Assembly (NCBI RefSeq): GCF_015644585.1
Contig: NZ_JADOBI010000001.1
Coordinates: forward strand, 496,001 to 560,000
Length of the DNA stretch: 64,000 bases
Origin: Rahnella laticis
GTDB taxonomy: Bacteria; Pseudomonadota; Gammaproteobacteria; Enterobacterales; Enterobacteriaceae
Direction of reading: 5' to 3'
The translations under genes and the position numbers were made by a program. Shown here one piece after another: positions 25,349 through 34,834 of the stretch (position 1 is the first letter of the stretch; each line of letters opens with the position of its first letter). The notes under the pieces are model-generated. The model saw only the letters and a program-made list of their open reading frames with translations. It had not been told where the DNA came from and did not search any database.

Positions 25349-27169
25349 ATGAACGAGCCGCAAAACCGTCAGCCCGTGCTGAGCGTTAAGCATCTGACCA
25401 CGTCCTTTCGCGGGGAAGACGACTGGCTGCCGGTGGTGCGCGATTTGTCGTTTGACGTCTATCCCGGCGAAACGCTGGCGATTGTCGGCGAATCCGGTTC
25501 GGGAAAAAGCGTAACGTCGCTGTCGGTAATGCGTCTGCTCAAGGCGCAAAGCAGCCAGATTGAAGGAGAAGTACGGCTGAATCAGCGCAGTTTGCTGGCG
25601 TTATCGGATAAGGAGATGCGCGATATTCGCGGCAACGAGATGGCGATGATTTTTCAGGAACCGATGACGTCGCTCAATCCGACGTTTAGCATCGGGCGGC
25701 AAATCGCCGAAAGCCTGAAACGTCACCGGGGAATGTCCTCTTCGCAGGCACGGGCGGAAACGCTGAAACTGCTGGAGAAGGTGCGCATTCCCAATGCGGC
25801 AAAACGGTTTGATGAATACCCGCATCAGTTTTCCGGCGGGATGCGTCAGCGCGTGATGATTGCCATGGCGCTGGCGCTGAAACCCAAACTGCTGATTGCC
25901 GATGAACCGACAACGGCGCTGGACGTGACGATTCAGGGACAGATTCTGGATTTGATTAAGACGTTGCAGGAAGAAGAGGGCATGGCCGTTTTGTTCATTA
26001 CGCACGATATGGGCGTGGTGGCGGAAATCGCCGACCGGACGCTGGTGATGTATCGCGGCGAAGCGGTGGAAAGCGGGGCGACGGAGGATATTTTCCATCG
26101 CCCGCAACATCCTTATACCCGCGCGCTGCTGGCCGCCGTGCCCAAACTCGGATCAATGCGTGGCCGCGACTGGCCGCTGCGTTTCCCGCAAATCAGTCTG
26201 CAAACCGGTGAGGCGAATACGCCGCAGGAAGTGGCCGGAACGGTCGATGTCGGGCTAACGCCGCTGCTTTCGGTGAAGAATCTGAGCGCGCGTTTTCCGG
26301 TCTATGGCGGCGTATTCAGCCGTCAGGTCGGCGCGGTGCATGCGGTTGAAAACATCAGCTTCGAATTATTCCAGGGCGAAACGCTTTCACTGGTCGGGGA
26401 ATCCGGCTGCGGAAAATCGACGACCGGCCGCGCCGTGACGCGTTTGCTAAAACCGCACAGCGGTGCGATTGATTTCGACGGTTTTGATGTGATGAATCTG
26501 GGTAAACGCGATATTTTGCAAATGCGTCAGCGCATCCAGATGATTTTTCAGGATCCGTTTGCCAGCCTGAATCCGCGTATGCGCATTGGCGACGCGCTGA
26601 TCGAACCGATGCTGCAACACAAACTGCATAACCGCAGCGATGCGCGGGAAAAAGCGGCGTCGCTGATGCAAAAAGTCGGGCTGTCGGCGGATATGATGCG
26701 TCGTTTTCCGCATGAATTTTCCGGCGGGCAGCGTCAGCGAATTTGTATCGCCCGCGCGCTGACGTTGGATCCCAAAGTGATAGTGGCCGACGAATCGGTT
26801 TCCGCGCTGGATGTGTCTGTGAAAGCGCAGGTGGTCAATCTGCTGCTCGATTTGCAGGAAAGCATGAATCTGTCGTATCTGTTTATTTCGCACGATATGG
26901 CGGTGGTCGAGCGGGTCAGTCATCGCGTGGCGGTCATGTATCTGGGGGAAATTGTGGAGATCGGACCGCGTGCGGCAATATTCGATAATCCGCAGCATCC
27001 GTACACGCGCAAGCTGATGGCGTCAGTGCCGGTGCCAGATCCGTCGCGCAGAATGCTGAAAAGGCAGATGCAGGTCGATGAGCTGAAAAGCCCGGTGCGC
27101 GATAACGGTTATATTCCACCGCAAAGGCAGTATCAGGAAGTTTCAGCAGGACATTTTGTTCAGGTTTGA
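25349..27169 (+). CDS. Fused peptide-type ABC transporter ATPase (DppD-DppF fusion)
   Basis: A 606-residue protein carrying two complete ATPases in one chain. The first half has Walker A GESGSGKS (about 47-54), signature FSGGMRQR and Walker B LLIADEPT. The second half has GESGCGKST, signature FSGGQRQR and Walker B VIVADES. Each half ends with the oligopeptide ATPase C-terminal region (HPYTRALLAAVPKL and HPYTRKLMASVPVPD). It powers the DppBC-like permease pair. The ATG at 25349 comes right after the M81 stop, with GGAG inside the end of that gene. Fusions of this kind are also known in GsiA. Confidence 0.9.
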   Translation: MNEPQNRQPVLSVKHLTTSFRGEDDWLPVVRDLSFDVYPGETLAIVGESGSGKSVTSLSVMRLLKAQSSQIEGEVRLNQRSLLALSDKEMRDIRGNEMAMIFQEPMTSLNPTFSIGRQIAESLKRHRGMSSSQARAETLKLLEKVRIPNAAKRFDEYPHQFSGGMRQRVMIAMALALKPKLLIADEPTTALDVTIQGQILDLIKTLQEEEGMAVLFITHDMGVVAEIADRTLVMYRGEAVESGATEDIFHRPQHPYTRALLAAVPKLGSMRGRDWPLRFPQISLQTGEANTPQEVAGTVDVGLTPLLSVKNLSARFPVYGGVFSRQVGAVHAVENISFELFQGETLSLVGESGCGKSTTGRAVTRLLKPHSGAIDFDGFDVMNLGKRDILQMRQRIQMIFQDPFASLNPRMRIGDALIEPMLQHKLHNRSDAREKAASLMQKVGLSADMMRRFPHEFSGGQRQRICIARALTLDPKVIVADESVSALDVSVKAQVVNLLLDLQESMNLSYLFISHDMAVVERVSHRVAVMYLGEIVEIGPRAAIFDNPQHPYTRKLMASVPVPDPSRRMLKRQMQVDELKSPVRDNGYIPPQRQYQEVSAGHFVQV

Positions 27170-27201
27170 ATTGGAATCTGGAAAGGTGCTTTTTGGAGAA
27201 G

Positions 27202-27219
27202 AGACTCAGGGATGAGTCT
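27202..27219 (-). terminator. Hairpin downstream of tRNA-Tyr
   Basis: The repeat AGACTCA/TGAGTCT with a GGGA loop lies just beyond the CCA end of the tRNA and beyond the ATPase gene on the other strand. The T tract after it is broken (CTTCTCC), so termination strength is doubtful. Confidence 0.45.
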
Positions 27220-27224
27220 TGAGA

Positions 27225-27309
<85 letters not shown>

Positions 27310-27397
27310 ACAATTTTCGTGGTCTTTACTCTTTTAAAAATCATCATGCGCTACATGGATGATTTCTCGTTACAGCGGTTAGCTGCGAACGGGGCGC

Positions 27398-27425
27398 ATA
27401 ATACCAAATGAAACGGATGTGTAAA
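27398..27425 (-). promoter_or_regulatory. Promoter of tRNA-Tyr
   Basis: On the minus strand TTTACA (-35), 16 bases, then TATTAT (-10), followed by a GC-rich discriminator GCGCCCCG typical of stringently controlled stable RNA genes. The tRNA starts about 85 bases downstream, so a 5' leader is trimmed. Confidence 0.8.
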
Positions 27426-27471
27426 GCGCTGAAAGCGATAAAAAAGTTCGTTTGCGGTTTTTTTGCCCTTA

Positions 27472-27500
27472 ACGGTGCTTCTCTGAGCGAAAAGCACCGT
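27472..27500. terminator. Hairpin downstream of purU
   Basis: ACGGTGCTT and AAGCACCGT form a 9-bp stem with an 11-base loop, just after the purU stop. No T tract follows on the minus strand, so it may be a weak or factor-dependent end point. Confidence 0.45.
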
Positions 27501-27512
27501 CAGGCGCGCGGA

Positions 27513-28361
27513 TTACAGAATAACGGTGCGGTTACCGTAAACAAATACGCGCTGCGCCAGCACGCGGTATAACGCGCGGCTGAGCACATTTTTCTCAACG
27601 TCACGGCCTGCACGCATCATATCTTCAGCGGTATAGGTGTGATCGACGTTGATAACGTCCTGCATGATGATCGGACCTTCGTCCAGATTGTCATTAACGT
27701 AGTGCGCCGTGGCACCAATCAGTTTCACGCCTCGTTCGTAAGCCTGATGATACGGACGTGCACCGATAAAGGCCGGCAGGAACGAGTGGTGAATGTTGAT
27801 CACCTGATGCGGGTAATGCTGGACAAAACCTGGCGTGAGGACGCGCATGTATTTCGCCAGAACCACATAATCAGGCTGGTATTGGTCGATTTGCGCAATC
27901 ATAGCGCTGTCGTGCTGTTCGCGGGTCAGGCCATCGTGGCTGACCAGATGGAACGGAATATCAAAACGCTCAACCAGCGTTTGCAGCGTATCGTGGTTAC
28001 CGATAACCGCAGCAATTTCCACATCCAGACCGCCGTAAGCCGCTTTCATCAGCAGGTCGCCCAGACAATGTGCTTCCTTGGTGACCAGAATCACGATGCG
28101 GCGACGCCCGGTGCTGTTGAGTTCACGCACTGAACCGGCAGGCAGCGCGCTGTCCAGATCGGCGAGCAACGTGTTGTCGTTGAAGATCCCTTCCAGCTCC
28201 GTACGCATGAAGAAGCGCCCGGTGCGGTGATCCACAAATTCGTTGTTTTGCACGATGTTGAGTTCGTGTTTGTAGCAAATGTTAGTGATTTTGGCGATCA
28301 GACCTTTTGCGTCAGGGCAAATGGTGCGTAACACCTTAGTTTGTACGTTCTGTTGCGGCAT
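27513..28361 (-). CDS. purU: Formyltetrahydrofolate deformylase PurU
   Basis: A 282-residue protein. An N-terminal ACT domain (about residues 8-85, TICPDAKGLIAKITNICYKH) is followed by a formyltransferase-type hydrolase domain with AVIGNHDTL, VVLAKYMRVLTP and NIHHSFLPAFIGARPYHQA, which includes the catalytic Asn-His pair. It hydrolyses 10-formyltetrahydrofolate to formate and tetrahydrofolate, supplying formate for PurT and balancing one-carbon units; methionine and glycine act through the ACT domain in E. coli. It is next to tRNA-Tyr as in E. coli. Confidence 0.96.
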   Translation of the reverse strand: MPQQNVQTKVLRTICPDAKGLIAKITNICYKHELNIVQNNEFVDHRTGRFFMRTELEGIFNDNTLLADLDSALPAGSVRELNSTGRRRIVILVTKEAHCLGDLLMKAAYGGLDVEIAAVIGNHDTLQTLVERFDIPFHLVSHDGLTREQHDSAMIAQIDQYQPDYVVLAKYMRVLTPGFVQHYPHQVINIHHSFLPAFIGARPYHQAYERGVKLIGATAHYVNDNLDEGPIIMQDVINVDHTYTAEDMMRAGRDVEKNVLSRALYRVLAQRVFVYGNRTVIL

Positions 28362-28407
28362 GAGGGTGTGGATCCTGTCGAATTCTCGTATTAATTAAGC
28401 AGCCGGT

Positions 28408-28872
28408 TTATTTACCGCAGCACTTCTTATATTTTTTACCCGATCCGCACGGGCAGGCGTCATTGCGGCCTGTCTGCGGTTTAATTCCGTCGATATAGTA
28501 CCAGCGATCTTTCAAACGAAGAAATCGCGAGCGTTCATGGATGAGATGAACTTTTTCATCACCGGGCTCGGTGAAACGCGCCGCAAACTCGACAAAGCCT
28601 TCGTTTGCATCACGTCCGTCCTGCGACGCAATAACCTGCAATCCTTGCCAGTGCGTATTGGCGAAGCCTTCCTGTAAACTGCTGCGCCATTGTTCGGGCT
28701 GACAGTCCGGGTGCCAGGTGGCGATCAGATAACTCGCATTTTGCATCGCATACGCGGTGTACCGCGAACGCATTAAGGCCGACGGAGTGGGCGCCACTTT
28801 GGTCTCAGAAAGGTACGGCTGGCAGCATTCTTCATAGGAAAGGTTGCTGCAACAAGGGCAAAGTTGTGACAC
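28408..28872 (-). CDS. ychJ: UPF0225 protein YchJ (SEC-C motif)
   Basis: A 154-residue protein with cysteine-rich SEC-C zinc motifs at both ends: [13 protein letters not shown] at residues 5-17 and [13 protein letters not shown] at about 140-152. The middle is an NTF2-like domain ([20 protein letters not shown]). It starts with GTG at 28872 after AGGAG. Its function is unknown; SEC-C motifs in SecA bind zinc and partner proteins. It sits between purU and the divergent rssA as in E. coli. Confidence 0.92.
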   Translation of the reverse strand: MSQLCPCCSNLSYEECCQPYLSETKVAPTPSALMRSRYTAYAMQNASYLIATWHPDCQPEQWRSSLQEGFANTHWQGLQVIASQDGRDANEGFVEFAARFTEPGDEKVHLIHERSRFLRLKDRWYYIDGIKPQTGRNDACPCGSGKKYKKCCGK

Positions 28873-29010
28873 GGGAACTCCTGAATCGGCTGCAGGGGCG
28901 CAGGTTGCGCTATTGAATGCACCAAAGTGATATGTTACCTAACAAACTTGCCGGGTGACAACGCGCTTCCCGGCCGATTCTTCACTATTGCGCAATATTA
29001 AGGTCATCAG

Positions 29011-29922
29011 ATGAGCAGAAAAGTCACCATTGGCCTCGCGTTAGGCTCCGGCGCAGCAAAAGGATGGGCACATATCGGGGTGATCAATGCCCTGAAAGAT
29101 ATGGATATCGAGGTCGATGTGGTGGCCGGATGTTCCGTCGGCGCGCTGGTGGGCGCGGCGTATGTCAGTGGCCGCTTGCCGTCGATGGAAAGCTGGGTGC
29201 GTTCGTTCAGTTACTGGGACGTACTGCGGCTGATGGATTTCTCCTGGAAACGCGGTGGCCTGTTGCGCGGCGAGCGCGTGTTTAACGCCGTCGGGCAGAT
29301 TATCCGCATCACGGATTTTGAAAAGTGTTCGAAGAAATTCGGCGCGGTGGCGACAAACCTGAGCACCGGGCGCGAGTTGTGGCTGACCAAAGGGGATTTG
29401 CCTGAGGCAGTGCGCGCGTCCTGTAGTATGCCCGGCCTGCTGGCACCGGTCTGGCATAACGGTTACTGGCTGGTCGATGGCGCGGTGGTGAACCCGGTAC
29501 CCATCTCGCTGACCCGCGCGTTGGGGGCGGATATCGTGATTGCCGTCGATTTGCAGCATGACGCTCATCTGATGCAACAGGATTTACTGACCGTACAACC
29601 TACGGACGAAGCACTGGATACCGAGAAAGATCTGAGCTGGCGTGACAGAATTCGCCAGCGCCTGACCCGGCCTAACGCACGCAAACCGAATGTCAGCCCG
29701 TCGGCGATGGAGATTATGTCCACGTCCATTCAGGTGCTGGAAAACCGGCTCAAACGTAACCGTATGGCAGGGGATCCGCCGGATGTGCTGATCCAGCCTT
29801 ATTGTCCGCAAATCTCGACGCTGGATTTCCATCGTGCTGAAGAAGCGATTGAGGCCGGACGCCTCGCCGTTGAAAAACAGAGAGAGCATTTGCTGCCCCT
29901 GATAAAAAATAGACAGTTCTGA
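29011..29922 (+). CDS. rssA: Patatin-like phospholipase family protein RssA
   Basis: A 303-residue patatin-domain protein. It has the oxyanion-hole segment LGSGAAKGWAHIGV (residues 11-24), the nucleophile elbow GCSVG with Ser42, and the dyad aspartate in VDGAVVNPVP (near 155). It would hydrolyse acyl esters in the cytoplasm, though no physiological substrate is known for E. coli RssA. It precedes rssB by 96 bp on the same strand. Confidence 0.94.
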   Translation: MSRKVTIGLALGSGAAKGWAHIGVINALKDMDIEVDVVAGCSVGALVGAAYVSGRLPSMESWVRSFSYWDVLRLMDFSWKRGGLLRGERVFNAVGQIIRITDFEKCSKKFGAVATNLSTGRELWLTKGDLPEAVRASCSMPGLLAPVWHNGYWLVDGAVVNPVPISLTRALGADIVIAVDLQHDAHLMQQDLLTVQPTDEALDTEKDLSWRDRIRQRLTRPNARKPNVSPSAMEIMSTSIQVLENRLKRNRMAGDPPDVLIQPYCPQISTLDFHRAEEAIEAGRLAVEKQREHLLPLIKNRQF

Positions 29923-30018
29923 ATGGTTTAAAATGTGATTGCCGGAATCTGACAATTCTGCCAAGCAGAAACAGGCTTTATGAGCCACTATTAGAATAAG
30001 AAATTCTGGGGGACCCTG

Positions 30019-31032
30019 ATGGACAAGCCACTTACAAGCAAGCATATTCTCATCGTTGAAGACGAAGCGGTTTTTCGATCTCTCCTTGCTGGCTATGTAA
30101 GTTCCCTGGGTGCCACCTTTACAGAAGCGCAAAACGGGCTGGAAGCATTGTCTCTGGTCGAAGATTATCCCCCTGATCTCATCCTCTGCGATTTAGCGAT
30201 GCCCGAAATGGGCGGCATGGAGTTTGTCGAAAACTTAAGATTGCAGGGCAATAAAATCCCCGTTCTGGTGATCTCCGCGACCGATAAAATGACCGACGTG
30301 GCGTCGATGCTGCGGCTTGGCGTCGAAGATGTTCTGCTCAAACCGATTAATGATCTCCAGCGTTTGCGCGAGGCGCTGCTCTCTTCTTTATATCCCAAAC
30401 TGTTTTCATCGCAGGCGATGGAGGAGAGTTCGCTGGTCCAGGACTGGGAAGCGCTGTGCCGTAATCCCAACGAGGCGCAGCGTTTATTGCAGGAATTGCA
30501 GCCGCCGGTTCAGCAAACGCTGGCGCATTGCCGGATTAATTACCGGCAACTGACCACGGCGGATAAGCCGGGACTGGTGCTCGATATTGCGGCGCTGTCT
30601 TCGAAAGATTTGGGTTTTTATTGTCTGGATGTGACGCGTGCAAATGAAAATGGCGTTCTCGCGGCATTATTACTGCGCGCTATTTTCAACAGTTTGTTGC
30701 GGGAGCATTTGAGTAATCAGCATCAGCGTTTACCGCAAATGTCGACATTACTGAAACAAGTGAATCATGTATTCAAACAAGCCAATCTCGACGGACAATT
30801 CCCGTTGTTGCTGGGTTATTATCACGCTGAACAAAAAAACCTCATTCTGGTGTCTGCGGGATTACACGCAAACGTAAATACCGGGACAAATATGATTCAG
30901 CTGAGTAATGGCGTTCCGCTGGGCACCACCGGCGCAACGTATTCCAATCAGATCAGTCAGCGGTGTGAGGCGTGGCAGTGTCAGGTGTGGGGATCGGGTG
31001 GACGTCTGAGATTAATGCTCTCGGTTGAGTGA
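30019..31032 (+). CDS. rssB: Two-component regulator RssB, adaptor for sigma-S degradation
   Basis: A 337-residue orphan response regulator. The receiver domain (residues 8-125) has the phosphorylation site Asp58 in LILCDLAMPEMGG, the acidic pair near residue 15 and Lys in LLKPIND. The C-terminal part is an inactive PP2C-like domain. RssB delivers RpoS to ClpXP and is blocked by anti-adaptors such as IraP. The ATG follows a GGGGGA ribosome site. Confidence 0.95.
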   Translation: MDKPLTSKHILIVEDEAVFRSLLAGYVSSLGATFTEAQNGLEALSLVEDYPPDLILCDLAMPEMGGMEFVENLRLQGNKIPVLVISATDKMTDVASMLRLGVEDVLLKPINDLQRLREALLSSLYPKLFSSQAMEESSLVQDWEALCRNPNEAQRLLQELQPPVQQTLAHCRINYRQLTTADKPGLVLDIAALSSKDLGFYCLDVTRANENGVLAALLLRAIFNSLLREHLSNQHQRLPQMSTLLKQVNHVFKQANLDGQFPLLLGYYHAEQKNLILVSAGLHANVNTGTNMIQLSNGVPLGTTGATYSNQISQRCEAWQCQVWGSGGRLRLMLSVE

Positions 31033-31175
31033 GCAAATTCTGACGTATTAATATCAATGTCTTCATAATATTGAGTATTTTTTCCGCAGGTTATTTTGCC
31101 TTTCTGTTTTATCCCCTTCTTCTAAGACCTATCTTATGCAAAATATGCCTTTCCAGCGGCACGAGCGGCTGAAAC

Positions 31176-31184
31176 TGGTATAAT
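31176..31184 (+). promoter_or_regulatory. Extended -10 promoter before ugd
   Basis: TGGTATAAT is an extended -10 element 62 bp before the ugd ATG. No good -35 is seen 17 bases upstream, which is usual for this class. Confidence 0.55.
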
Positions 31185-31246
31185 CCGGTTCGGAATTTTG
31201 GCTGTCTATTTTGCGTTGATTATAAATAACAAATAGGAATTCGCTG

Positions 31247-32590
31247 ATGAAAGTAACAGTTTTTGGTATCGGTTACGTCGGACTTGTTCAGGCGGCGGTT
31301 CTTGCTGAAGTCGGGCATGAAGTATTGTGCATCGATGTTGATGCTAAAAAGGTAGAAAACCTGAAAAATGGGCAGATCCCAATTTTCGAACCAGGTTTAA
31401 CTCCGCTGGTTCAGCAGAACTATGAAGCAGGGCGTTTGTTGTTCAGCACCAATGCGGCTGAAGGCGTGGCGCACGCAACGGTTCAGTTTATTGCTGTCGG
31501 TACACCTCCGGATGAAGATGGCTCCGCAGACTTGAAATATGTCACGGCTGTGGCGCGCACCATCGCCGAGCACATGACCGAACCTAAAGTGGTCATTGAT
31601 AAATCCACCGTTCCTGTTGGCACCGCCGATAAAGTTCGCGCTGTGATGACGGAAAAACTCAAAGAACGCGGCGTTGATATCGATTTTAACGTGGTCTCTA
31701 ACCCTGAATTCCTCAAAGAAGGCGCGGCAGTGGCTGACTGCATGCGACCTGAGCGTATCGTTATTGGTACGGATAATCCGGATGCCATTGACCCTATCCG
31801 TGAACTGTACGAGCCGTTCAACCGCAATCACGACCGCATGATCCTGATGGATATCCGCAGCGCAGAGCTGACCAAATACGCTGCAAACTGCATGCTGGCG
31901 ACCAAAATCAGCTTCATGAATGAGATGTCCAATCTGGCCGAAATGCTGGGCGCAGATATCGAAAAAGTGCGTCAGGGCATTGGTTCTGATTCCCGCATCG
32001 GTTACCACTTCATTTATCCAGGCTGCGGTTACGGCGGTTCCTGTTTCCCGAAAGACGTTCAGGCGCTGATCCGTACCGCTGAACACATTGGCTACCAGCC
32101 AAAACTGCTTCAGGCTGTTGAGCAGGTCAATTATCAGCAAAAATATAAATTGCCAACGTTCATTCAGCGCCACTTTGGTGATGACCTGAAAGGCAAAACA
32201 TTTGCGCTATGGGGCCTGTCATTCAAACCAAATACCGACGACATGCGTGAAGCATCCAGCCGCGTATTAATGGAACAGCTCTGGGCTGCAGGTGCAAAAA
32301 TCAAAGCGTATGACCCAGAAGCGATGAATGAAACTCAGCGTATTTACGGGCAACGTGACGATCTGGAATTGATGGGGACAAAAGAGTCCGCATTACAAAA
32401 TGCCGATGCGTTGATTATTTGTACCGAGTGGCAGAATTTCCGCGCGCCAGACTTTGATGCCATTAAAAAGGCATTGAAAGAGCCGGTCATTTTTGACGGT
32501 CGTAATTTATACGATCCGGAACGTTTGGAAAAACGCGGATTTACTTACTATGGCATTGGCCGTGGTGCATCAATCAATCCCGTTTTGTAA
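31247..32590 (+). CDS. ugd: UDP-glucose 6-dehydrogenase
   Basis: A 447-residue protein of the UDP-glucose/GDP-mannose dehydrogenase family. NAD-binding GIGYVG is at residues 7-12, [14 protein letters not shown] and [13 protein letters not shown] follow, and the catalytic cysteine lies in [12 protein letters not shown] near residue 260. It oxidises UDP-glucose to UDP-glucuronate. It stands where galU lies in E. coli (between rssB and hns) and is followed 9 bp later by a UDP-glucuronate 4-epimerase gene, so the pair makes UDP-galacturonate for surface polysaccharides. At 447 residues it is longer than E. coli Ugd (388). Confidence 0.94.
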   Translation: MKVTVFGIGYVGLVQAAVLAEVGHEVLCIDVDAKKVENLKNGQIPIFEPGLTPLVQQNYEAGRLLFSTNAAEGVAHATVQFIAVGTPPDEDGSADLKYVTAVARTIAEHMTEPKVVIDKSTVPVGTADKVRAVMTEKLKERGVDIDFNVVSNPEFLKEGAAVADCMRPERIVIGTDNPDAIDPIRELYEPFNRNHDRMILMDIRSAELTKYAANCMLATKISFMNEMSNLAEMLGADIEKVRQGIGSDSRIGYHFIYPGCGYGGSCFPKDVQALIRTAEHIGYQPKLLQAVEQVNYQQKYKLPTFIQRHFGDDLKGKTFALWGLSFKPNTDDMREASSRVLMEQLWAAGAKIKAYDPEAMNETQRIYGQRDDLELMGTKESALQNADALIICTEWQNFRAPDFDAIKKALKEPVIFDGRNLYDPERLEKRGFTYYGIGRGASINPVL

Positions 32591-32599
32591 GGAGACTTC

Positions 32600-33607
32600 A
32601 TGAAATATCTGGTAACCGGCGCAGCGGGCTTTATTGGGTTCTATGTGTCACAACGTTTGCTGGCGGCAGGCCATTCAGTTGTCGGTCTTGATAATCTGAA
32701 TGACTATTATGACGTCAACCTCAAACTTGCCCGGCTTGCTCAGCTTGAGAATAAAGACGACTTTACCTTTATTAAGCTGGATTTGGCTGACCGGGAAGGT
32801 ATGGCGGCATTGTTTGCAGAGCAGCGTTTTGAGCGCGTTATTCATTTGGCTGCGCAGGCTGGTGTCCGATATTCCATCGAAAACCCTTTAGCGTATGCTG
32901 ATTCTAACCTCATCGGTTTTGTTAACGTTCTGGAAGGTTGTCGTCATAATAAAGTCGGGCATTTGTTGTATGCCTCGTCCAGCTCGGTTTATGGCCTGAA
33001 CAAAAAACAGCCTTTCTCAACGGATGATTCTGTCGATCATCCGGTTTCATTATATGCCGCGACCAAAAAAGCCAACGAATTAATGGCTCACACTTATTCA
33101 CATCTTTATGGCATTCCTACGACCGGATTACGATTCTTTACCGTATACGGTCCGTGGGGCCGTCCGGATATGGCATTGTTTAAATTTACCAAAGCCATGA
33201 TTGCCGGGCAGAGTATTGATGTTTATAACCGCGGCGAAATGTACCGTGACTTTACTTATATTGATGATATCGCGGAATCGATTGTACGTTTGCAGGATGT
33301 TATCCCGCAGCCTGATGCAGAGTGGACAGTAGAAAACGGTTCTCCGGCAAGCAGTTCTGCGCCATACGCTGTTTATAATATCGGTAATAACAATCCGGTT
33401 AAGCTGATGACGTATATCAGTGCGCTGGAGAAGGCTCTGGGTACGGTGGCGGATAAAAATCTGTTGCCGATGCAGCCTGGTGATGTAAAAGACACCAGCG
33501 CTGATACAGCGCCGTTGTATAAGGCTATTAACTTCAAGCCCGAAACTCCGGTGGAGCAGGGCGTGCAGAACTTTGTCGACTGGTATCGCGGGTTCTATCA
33601 GGTCTGA
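32600..33607 (+). CDS. UDP-glucuronate 4-epimerase (NAD-dependent SDR)
   Basis: A 335-residue extended short-chain dehydrogenase. It has GAAGFIGFYV at residues 7-16, DNLNDYYDVNLK typical of the uronic acid epimerases, the SSSSVYG active-site serine region and YAATKKANE with the catalytic Tyr-Lys. RFFTVYGPWGRPDMALFKFT and RDFTYIDDI complete the family pattern. It converts UDP-glucuronate to UDP-galacturonate in the cytoplasm. AAGGAG precedes its ATG, and it is cotranscribed with ugd. Confidence 0.92.
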   Translation: MKYLVTGAAGFIGFYVSQRLLAAGHSVVGLDNLNDYYDVNLKLARLAQLENKDDFTFIKLDLADREGMAALFAEQRFERVIHLAAQAGVRYSIENPLAYADSNLIGFVNVLEGCRHNKVGHLLYASSSSVYGLNKKQPFSTDDSVDHPVSLYAATKKANELMAHTYSHLYGIPTTGLRFFTVYGPWGRPDMALFKFTKAMIAGQSIDVYNRGEMYRDFTYIDDIAESIVRLQDVIPQPDAEWTVENGSPASSSAPYAVYNIGNNNPVKLMTYISALEKALGTVADKNLLPMQPGDVKDTSADTAPLYKAINFKPETPVEQGVQNFVDWYRGFYQV

Positions 33608-33623
33608 GTTTGTTTTTTCGCTG

Positions 33624-33648
33624 AAGGCTGCCTGCGGGCGGCCTTTTT
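33624..33648 (+). terminator. Terminator after the ugd-epimerase operon
   Basis: AAGGCTGCC and GGCGGCCTT pair around a TGCG loop (one G-T pair), followed by TTT. Intrinsic terminator for the plus-strand operon. Confidence 0.85.
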
Positions 33649-33751
33649 ATGAATTCAGCTTATTCTGATGGTTATTTAATCGTGCTGATTTATTGCTTTG
33701 CGTAGTTTAAAAGCGTGAATTGCGAATGAGAAAACGCGCGGTTTTAAAAGT

Positions 33752-33784
33752 AAAAAAAAGCCCGTCAGTGATGACGGGCTTTTT
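33752..33784. terminator. hns terminator (bidirectional)
   Basis: GCCCGTCA and TGACGGGC form an 8-bp stem with a GTGA loop, flanked by A8 on one side and T5 on the other. It ends hns on the minus strand and can stop leftover plus-strand transcripts. Confidence 0.9.
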
Positions 33785-33812
33785 GTATTAACATTGCTGT
33801 TAATAAGGGCAA

Positions 33813-34220
33813 TTACAGCAGGAAATCGTCCAGTGATTTACCTTGCTCTTCGATTGCTTTCTTGATTACAGCTGGAGTACGACCCTGGCCAGTCCAGGTT
33901 TTGTTTTCGCCGTTCTCATCAACGTATTTGTATTTAGCAGGACGTGCTGCACGTTTTGCTTTACCGGTTGCTTTAGTAGCAGCCATAGTTTGCAGCAATT
34001 CGTTAGGATCAATACCGTCAGCAATCAGCATTTCGCGATATTGTTGCAGTTTACGTGTGCGCTCTTCAATCTCAGCAGCTGCCTGAGAATCTTCTTCGCG
34101 ACGCTCGTTCACAACAACTTCTAATTTTTCCAGCATCTCTTCCAGAGTTTCCAGAGTGCATTCTCTTGCTTGCGCACGCAGAGTACGGATGTTGTTCAGA
34201 ATCTTTAATGCTTCGCTCAT
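33813..34220 (-). CDS. hns: Nucleoid-associated protein H-NS
   Basis: A 135-residue protein. The N-terminal coiled-coil oligomerisation region ([20 protein letters not shown], about 1-80) is joined by a linker to the DNA-binding domain with the AT-hook-like TWTGQGRTP near residue 108. It silences AT-rich and acquired DNA; the LPS pair at 4284-6639 is the kind of region it binds. Its long, AT-rich upstream gap suits autoregulation as known in E. coli. Confidence 0.97.
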   Translation of the reverse strand: MSEALKILNNIRTLRAQARECTLETLEEMLEKLEVVVNERREEDSQAAAEIEERTRKLQQYREMLIADGIDPNELLQTMAATKATGKAKRAARPAKYKYVDENGENKTWTGQGRTPAVIKKAIEEQGKSLDDFLL

Positions 34221-34261
34221 TATACTAGTCTCGAATTATATTGGTGGGGGGCGTTTGGCTA

Positions 34262-34290
34262 ATAATAGAATGCTCTTTGCTATTCTGCAA
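34262..34290 (-). promoter_or_regulatory. hns promoter
   Basis: On the minus strand TTGCAG (-35), 17 bases, then TATTAT (-10), about 42 bp before the hns ATG. This predicts a leader of about 35 bases, like that of E. coli hns. Confidence 0.8.
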
Positions 34291-34834
34291 TAGCCAATTT
34301 GTTTGCCTGACCTTAATTTACGCATTTAAAGCAAATAGTGTTTATCGTATGAAAATATAGTTGGGGCCAGACCGGCTATTTATCTGGGGGCCATAACCCG
34401 CGTTTCAATACTTTGCCAGAGGTTATTGTTGCTTTTCATAGGGAGTTTTATAAGCATGCGATTGTTCACAAAATTAAAGGATAAGTGAAGACATTCAATG
34501 TAAAGATATGGCAAATGAGAGCGCGAAGATCCTGCCCGGCGAATGATCAATACATTGGATCTCCCTGGGATCGCCCATTAATGTATAGACAATACAATTA
34601 TGCCGACCCTGTAACATATAAGGAGTACATCCGTAGGTAATGAGTAACGTTAACTAATTATCATCTAATGCTTTTATAATCTCTGTTTGTAAATTTCTGT
34701 GTTTTTTTCAAATGCAATGTCACATCGACCGGAAGGGGATAATCCCTTTCTACTTATTGTTATAGGCTGGCTGGCGTGTGGTACAATAGCCGCCGAAAAT
34801 TTATGCCATCCAATACATATGGGGTCACTGTTTC
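34291..34834. other. Long AT-rich gap between divergent hns and tdk
   Basis: About 540 bp with no convincing gene. It holds the tdk promoter region: an extended -10 (TGGTACAAT, 34779-34787), 48 bp before the tdk ATG. A 7-bp inverted repeat, ATACATT/AATGTAT, lies at 34550-34586. The AT-rich tracts fit H-NS binding and autoregulation. Confidence 0.55.

Noticed and set aside
33624-33784. A CRISPR-like or repeat cluster after the epimerase gene
   Set aside because: The repeats are two separate intrinsic terminators, one per strand; there are no regular spacers here or anywhere else in the window.
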